24,349 bases of DNA from positions 106,943 through 131,291 of the forward strand of contig JH155322.1 of assembly GCA_000226015.1 (NCBI GenBank). The letters run 5' to 3'. Origin of the DNA: Mnemiopsis leidyi. Taxonomy: Eukaryota; Ctenophora; Tentaculata; Lobata; Bolinopsidae. Below are positions 20,563 to 24,349 of the stretch, piece by piece (position 1 is the first letter of the stretch; each line of letters starts with the position of its first letter). The notes beneath the pieces were generated by a model, which was not told the origin of the DNA, did not search any database, and worked only from the letters and a program-made list of their open reading frames with translations. The translations under genes and the position numbers were made by a program.

Positions 20563-20686
20563 CTCAAATTATTTGTATAATAGTAGTTGTTAATAGTAGT
20601 TGTATAATAGTAGATGTTAGATGAATTAAACTTAAAGTCTTAAGTACCCTGCTTGTATTCTTATGATGTTATATGAATTAAACTTA
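20563..20686. repeat. Cluster of nested short repeats with a dispersed 25-mer
   Basis: 20563-20587 is identical over 25 nt to 11675-11699. It leads into three tandem copies of a taatagtagttgt-type unit and then two 22-bp copies starting gatgttagatgaattaaac (20613-20634 and 20665-20686, one mismatch). The dispersed 25-mer suggests a decayed relative of the insertion at 11573-11714. Confidence 0.75.
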
Positions 20687-22647
20687 GCTGTACTACTGTA
20701 GTATGGATATATTGTATGTTTGTTTGTGTCTTCCATTTTCACCAATTTGTTATGTAATCTTTTCTTTTGCAAGAAAAATTATATGTTATATAAATCAAAA
20801 AATTTGATGTCAAACTCAAAAGACTTTTCGTCAGTCGTCTGGGCCTTAGCAGCACTATCGTCTGACGTACTGAATTTAAAGTGAAATAGCGTAATTCGAC
20901 GAAGGTGGTTCCAGAGATTTAATTTTGTTAAAAGTCTTACTAGGTGTCCCTTCAATTTGTCGAATTGTGCGAAATTTAAAAAGCGTGCACCGTTAACCGT
21001 GAAAATCAATCACCGACAGGCTCTGTCGCCCATTCTTGTTAAATTGAAAGATGGCACCCAAATTTTTACATTTCGCAACCTTCCTTACGATCCGTAGCTG
21101 CAGAGTTACCGGACGCAGCGGGGATATTTAAACTCGGAAATTCTTACTCAATCGTATTAGCATATTCATGAATAGCTCCTCATCAGGAGCACATTTCCTT
21201 GTTCTTTTCCTCAGAATGCAGAAAATTTCGCCAGATACCCGAAAATATTTGGTTGAACCATCCACCAAATTCAGTGTTGCTTAGGAACCGATGATCAATT
21301 GTGCGACCGAAATTTGCTGCTATATCTATCTAGATTGCCGAAAATGTATTTAAATTGTCTTATTTTGCTTAAAATTGTTAGGGGCTCGGACATTCGGACT
21401 AACGTCTGGAATCCCCGGGGCCGCCTCCCTAGACTCCGGATAAAGCTCATCTTGGTGCCACATCGGGACAAAACAGGTGGGCTCGCTTGGGTCGCCCTCC
21501 TTTCTCGAGACCATCCTTTAAATGACGCTCGCCCAATATTGCTTACACGATCCTCGCATAGTCATATCATCCATGCAGCCTCTAGGCCACTCATGCCTAG
21601 GATTAAGTAGACAGTGGATTGCATTGTGGTGAATATCAAAGCCCTCTTAAACTCTCCTAAATCGATATTTACAATACTAACATGGTCTCTAATCAGTGCT
21701 TACGTGATATAGTTCCTAATGGGCACAGTTTTGAGATCAGATTTTCTCGTACTTTTTTGTTACTGTAACGATAGTATTTACAATTTATATGGCTTTTCCT
21801 TTATCATTTTCAAAATATCAGCTCTGCAAAAAGGAACACAAAAAGTGAATAGCAGCAAAAATATTTTAGCCAATTATTAAAGTTAAACAAACTTGATTTT
21901 CCTTGCTTGTGTCAGTCATGACGGTTTAAATCAGTTCCAGCGAAAACAGAGGGATATTAAACTGTCAGCTGCCTGCATGCAATATAGACTTTTGTCCGGC
22001 CGATTTGAATTTCCCTGATAGTGATACCTCTAGCAACATTAACATGAATATGATTCGAGCGTTATTGCAAAAAGCCGTTTACTGCAGAGAAATGTCTGCT
22101 TAATTGAACAGTTTACGGACCGACTAACTAATTGCCATCCGATGTAATCAAATGCCGAGACAGCGCTCAATAATCATTAAAATTAGAACCCTGCTCATAA
22201 AACCACCGGATTCGGAAGAAGTTTCTCTGACAAGTACATTTAGACCAGTGTATGTTTGCTGGCGTCACTGTCTGGTGAAACTTCCCTGTCACAAACAGTC
22301 TGATGTAGGATGAAACTGGTGGATTCAGCTTCTCTTGGGTGGTTAGCGCTCGACGTTTGCTCGTTCCTCCTGAAAATCTTCAGTTTCAAATGTGCTGTGA
22401 ATTGCGACAAGTCCTGAATGAACGCACTTTTTGCTACGTTCCAATCGGTAGTTCGTATACTGTGACGGAAATCTCGTGAGAGGTTATGATCTTTTCTTTA
22501 TGTAGTCGAACTTCGAGTATCTTAATTATCTCAACTTGAACGTGACATAACCTCTAATGGTCTTGTTCTTCATGTAATGTCTTGAAGCCACAAAAGGTCA
22601 TGCAGTTTTTGGGTCATAAATGATTAGTATGGTAGTCTGAACATCAC
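20687..22647. other. Long unique non-coding stretch
   Basis: No gene is supported. The open frame at 21299-21610 (plus, 103 codons) has no recognisable domain. A 6-bp hairpin with a 4-nt loop (GCTCCT, catc, AGGAGC) lies at 21175-21190. Confidence 0.55.
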
Positions 22648-22843
22648 GGTGGCCGACGTCCTGCCCCAGAACATCGTGCCTCAGAGCACTTTTACCCTGA
22701 GATTTAGCCCCAGTGACGTCCTGATCCACAACAGACAACTTCGTTGTGGGCTAGGGTTAGGGTTTGGGTTAGGGTCGCTGGGGCCAAATATGTGGGAATA
22801 AGTGTTGTGGGGCACTATGTTCTGGGGCAGGACGACAGGAACC
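22648..22843. mobile_element. 196-bp fold-back MITE-like element
   Basis: The two 70-nt ends (22648-22717 and 22774-22843) are reverse complements without any gap, 55 of 70 positions identical by my count, including an unbroken 18-nt run starting at CGTCCTGCCCC. Both ends begin GGT. The element is flanked by gaacatcac (22639-22647) and aaacatcac (22844-22852), a 9-bp direct repeat with one mismatch that fits a target-site duplication. The 56-nt loop holds a second hairpin (CCACAAC, 22726-22732, with GTTGTGG, 22743-22749) and four telomere-like hexamers. There is no coding capacity. A non-autonomous DNA transposon is the best reading; the 8-9 bp duplication would fit Mutator-, hAT- or Merlin-type families, which I cannot tell apart. 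Confidence 0.75.
22751..22774 (+). repeat. Four degenerate telomere hexamers
   Basis: ctaggg, ttaggg, tttggg and ttaggg run consecutively. They sit precisely in the loop of the fold-back element, ending where its right arm begins. Confidence 0.85.
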
Positions 22844-23309
22844 AAACATCACACATTAAGCTTGTTGAGCTCTTCTTCACAAACAAGAAATCTCTTCAAG
22901 TTACTAGAATCGTTTCAATAACAAAGACCTCAACTTTGCAACGATTGGTTTTGACGATTAAGGCAAAATAAGGAATTGTCACTTTCGCGTCGTCTGTAAT
23001 TGCTTCTATCAATCGCTTAATACACTATGCTAATCTCTTGTACTTAATTTGTTTTATGCATATGATTCAAGTACATTGTACCTACAGTATTTCTCACCTG
23101 TCTGCAGAATATTTAAGGACAAAGACACTGGGCTGACTGTTCATTGTTCCTTCTCCGTTGTTCCTTTCTCCGTTAACATTTGTCTTTGTGGCAACCTTAC
23201 CCAAAGTAAATTCCGACCGGTTCTCCAGATTGCCCGGTACATTCCTCACGTAGGAATAAGGAATTACTGCTCCCAGAACACCTGGTCAAGGTATTAACCC
23301 TTCCTCCAC
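22844..23309. other. Unique stretch between two elements
   Basis: Nothing is recognised. Open frames at 22744-22971 and 23049-23297 have no domain, and the first runs out of the telomere-like tract. Confidence 0.55.
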
Positions 23310-23404
23310 ACTTTATAGTTTCTTTTCCTCTGTCACGTATCTTGCCATACTTTATAGTTCCTTTTCCTCTGTCACGTATCTTGCCACTCTTTATAGTTTC
23401 TTTT
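23310..23404. repeat. 39-bp satellite, left part
   Basis: Two full 39-bp units (23310-23348 and 23349-23387; start actttatagt, end cttgccat or cttgccac) are followed by the first 17 bp of a third unit (23388-23404). The third unit stops after gtttctttt, and its remaining part appears 836 bp later. Confidence 0.96.
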
Positions 23405-23411
23405 GGTAATC

Positions 23412-23545
23412 GGACTGTTGTCCGAAGCGGACTCTTGTCCGAAACGGACTGTTGTCCGAATCTGTGTTCCGAAAAAAAGTGGACTGTTGTCCGAAATGGA
23501 CTGTTGTCCGAAATGGACTGTTGTCCGAACGGACTCTTGTCCGAA
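23412..23545 (+). repeat. 17-bp palindromic subterminal repeats, left cluster
   Basis: Seven copies of ggactSttgtccgaa start at 23412, 23429, 23446, 23481, 23498, 23515 and 23531. A decayed copy lies at 23461-23473. All point the same way, at 16-17 bp spacing. Each copy has GGAC/GTCC arms, extended to CGGAC/GTCCG in several, around a 4-nt centre. They look like candidate transposase-binding sites. Confidence 0.95.
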
Positions 23546-24032
23546 AATTCCCACGCTTCTCAATTACTTTTGGTTGTGTATAATGTATATGGTTCGCTTT
23601 CATGTGCTGCATGACAAAGGAAGGGTCTGTATCATGAAGCGCATGACAAAGGGAGATCACGTGATTAGGGAAAGCTACAAGCACGCAGTGTTACAGTTTA
23701 AGCACGTGAATAAAGTCGGTTCTTGAAGTTGATTTTAATTTCAATTTCAATTCCAGGGATGAACTGAATTTGTTGGTAGCCATGATGTAGTTAGGCGATG
23801 ACTGAACTACCTTTCATTGTCTTATATATTGTAACGAATGATGCGATCTGGCATGCTCGTTATAGTCTGTTAGTGCATTAAAGGTCTCACATCACCAAAA
23901 TTAATGGTGAGCGTTGATGTCAGGGTTCCCATATCTACCCAACCACCAAGTGATGTCAGCGTTTTTACATGTACACGCTCACATTGCGTTCCGATCCAAC
24001 GGGTCACAGGAAGTGAAAGGCTCACATCCTCA

Positions 24033-24233
24033 TTCGGACAAGCGTCCGGTTCTAATGCTCTCTAATGGTCGTTGAGGCTAAATGTGTGTTACACGTCTTA
24101 ACAAGCATGATGCAGTTTGTATTCGGACAAGAGTCCCCCAAATGGACTGTTGTCCGAAGCGGACTGTTGTCCGAAAATCGAAATCGATTTGACATGGTAT
24201 TGTAAATTGAAACACAATTTCGGACAAGAGTCC
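24033..24233. repeat. 15-mer subterminal repeats, right cluster
   Basis: Copies lie at 24033-24047, 24122-24136 and 24219-24233 (minus orientation) and at 24144-24158 and 24161-24175 (plus orientation). The pair at 24122 and 24144 forms a 15-bp inverted repeat with one mismatch and a 7-nt loop. A 10-bp palindrome AAATCGATTT follows at 24181-24190. Confidence 0.93.
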
Positions 24234-24240
24234 TAGAATC

Positions 24241-24349
24241 GTTTCTTTTCCTCTGTCACGTATCTTGCCATACTTTATAGTTCCTTTTCTCTGTCACGTA
24301 TCTTGCCATACTTTATAGTTCCTTTTCCTCTGTCACGTATCTTGCCATA
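24241..24349. repeat. 39-bp satellite, right part, continues past the window
   Basis: The interrupted unit resumes at 24241-24271. A 38-bp unit (24272-24309, one C missing) and a full unit (24310-24348) follow. The array is cut by the window end. Confidence 0.96.

Larger units (their letters stand above)
23405..24240. mobile_element. 836-bp non-autonomous DNA transposon inserted in a 39-bp satellite
   Basis: The segment interrupts one 39-bp satellite unit. The 9-mer gtttctttt is present on both sides (23396-23404 and 24241-24249). Deleting the segment and one 9-mer rebuilds a full 39-bp unit, which is direct evidence of an insertion with a 9-bp target-site duplication. The ends mirror each other: exactly 7 nt from each end lies the 15-mer ggactNttgtccgaa in inverted orientation (23412-23426 and 24219-24233, 14 of 15 identical). 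More copies of the 15-mer cluster near both ends, a subterminal-repeat layout known in hAT- and Mutator-like elements. The central 490 bp have no meaningful open frame. Mobilisation would need a transposase from elsewhere. The superfamily is unresolved. Confidence 0.88.

Noticed and set aside
22744-22971. A frame starting MWARVRVWVRV
   Set aside because: Its first residues are the telomere-like hexamers in the fold-back loop.
23342-23726. Overlapping frames on both strands with repeated LLSE/DCCPN or DNSPFRT motifs
   Set aside because: They are translations of the 17-bp palindromic transposon repeats, and the peptide repeats follow from the DNA repeat.

Overview
This window looks like non-coding DNA from an animal nuclear genome. 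No gene can be called with confidence, and no bacterial, phage or organelle gene organisation is visible. The sequence is AT-rich by eye, stop codons are dense in all six frames, and many unrelated short tandem arrays (periods 9 to 39 bp) are scattered through it. An assembly gap sits inside a (TC)n microsatellite. There are TTAGGG-type degenerate telomere hexamers (22751-22774) and three copies of GGGAGATAATT (1002, 9898, 9917), a short motif I associate with mollusc genomes. A mollusc is therefore my best guess, but it is inference only.

Layout. 1-306: edge of a 20-bp satellite. 307-11450: mostly unique AT-rich DNA with small arrays (19 bp at 3340-3434, 19 bp at 3494-3531, 10 bp at 3833-3866, 29 bp at 6663-6720) and a few strong hairpins. 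11455-11806: a 13-bp array apparently split by a 142-bp insertion. 12091-13038: (TC)n flanking 880 N. 13200-13680: a CpG-rich block with a CRE, a TATA-like box and a splice-donor-like site, the best promoter or first-exon candidate on the plus strand. 13680-17900: AT-rich DNA with phased A-tracts (16099-16172) and one candidate minus-strand exon (16238-16607). 17912-18072: a GT/CA fold-back. 18640-19322: a GC-richer block with paired CRE octamers, followed by 11-bp and 21-bp arrays; the 21-bp array carries TGACTCA motifs at exact two-helical-turn spacing. 20117-20686: small arrays. 22648-24349: the most informative part, with two non-autonomous DNA-transposon-like elements.

The strongest result is an 836-bp insertion at 23405-24240. 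It interrupts a 39-bp satellite unit. Removing it together with one copy of a 9-bp duplication restores the 39-bp unit exactly, and the two ends carry inverted copies of a palindromic 15-mer, each exactly 7 nt from the end. About 560 bp upstream, 22648-22843 is a 196-bp fold-back with 70-nt ungapped inverted arms (55/70 identical). Its loop carries telomere-like hexamers, and it is flanked by a near-perfect 9-bp direct repeat. Neither element encodes a recognisable transposase, so both would need a transposase supplied from elsewhere. No set of genes working together can be described.
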